A DNA stretch of 22,136 nucleotides, from positions 1-22,136 of the forward strand of contig DAOUBP010000040.1 in assembly GCA_034432655.1 (NCBI GenBank), in the 5' to 3' direction. A model generated the notes under the pieces. The model was not told the origin of the DNA. It made no database searches and was given only the letters and a program-made list of their open reading frames with translations. Position 1 is the first letter of the stretch, and the number at the start of each line of letters is the position of its first letter. This document shows positions 22,112 through 22,136 of the stretch, piece by piece. The translations under genes were made by a program, and so were the position numbers. The DNA comes from DAOUBP01 sp034432655. GTDB lineage: Bacteria > Chloroflexota > Anaerolineae > CG2-30-64-16.

Positions 22112-22136
22112 TTTGTGGCGGCAAAGCCGCCACAAA
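22112..22136. repeat. Palindrome cut by the window end
   Basis: TTTGTGGCGGC (22112-22122) pairs perfectly with 22126-22136 around AAA. The window ends at the last paired base, and the left flank GGGGGT (22106-22111) suggests that the palindrome continues outward. It may be a terminator or a small palindromic repeat element. Confidence 0.6.

Overview
The window reads as chromosomal DNA of a high-GC, non-pathogenic environmental bacterium, most likely a member of Chloroflexota (Anaerolineae/Caldilineae-like). The reasons are indirect: a mosaic of actinobacterial-type enzymes (Ino1-type inositol-phosphate synthase, GlgM-type glycosyltransferase, GlgE), a type 2 isopentenyl-diphosphate isomerase, lipoprotein-type sugar ABC transporters, and spacers full of short tandem 7-mers, 8-mers and hairpin repeats. 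No rRNA, tRNA, phage, insertion sequence or CRISPR array is visible. Nothing here was checked against a database.

Layout. Positions 114-4139 (+): a carbohydrate ABC transporter operon (lipoprotein binding protein, two permeases, no ATPase) ending in a histidine phosphatase; a large nested palindrome separates the binding-protein gene from the permeases. Positions 4144-4441: eleven and a half copies of a 26-bp hairpin repeat. Positions 4518-6789 (-): a LacI-type regulator followed by inositol-3-phosphate synthase, with a textbook promoter and operator before the regulator. Positions 6938-7177 (-): acyl carrier protein, divergent from 7433-9514 (+), a type 2 IPP isomerase and polyprenyl diphosphate synthase pair for isoprenoid lipids. 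Positions 9589-12819 (-): glgM-glgE, a maltose-1-phosphate route to alpha-glucan. Positions 12887-16199 (-): panB-panE-panC-panD, the whole route from ketoisovalerate to pantothenate, preceded by a leader with a promoter, a bulged-A hairpin and an intrinsic terminator. Positions 16542-17480 (-): a YitT-family membrane protein. Positions 17703-19853 (-): a secreted, membrane-anchored cyanophycinase-like protein with two S51-like halves, the second apparently catalytically dead. Positions 20040-21963 (-): the DppB and DppC permeases of a peptide transporter whose other parts must lie outside the window.

The main metabolic themes are sugar uptake and its control, inositol phosphate, isoprenoid chains, storage or capsular glucan, vitamin B5, and possibly extracellular peptide use (S51 protein plus DppBC). 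The points most worth a second look are the panB leader, which looks like an attenuator and may be a 'pan' motif RNA; the S51 active/pseudo-enzyme tandem; the 162-bp nested palindrome; the 26-bp hairpin array; and the octamer arrays that begin at or inside the stop-codon ends of panB, panE and panC. Several near-consensus sigma-70-type promoters (lacI, acpP, fni, glgM, panB, yitT) could be read directly.
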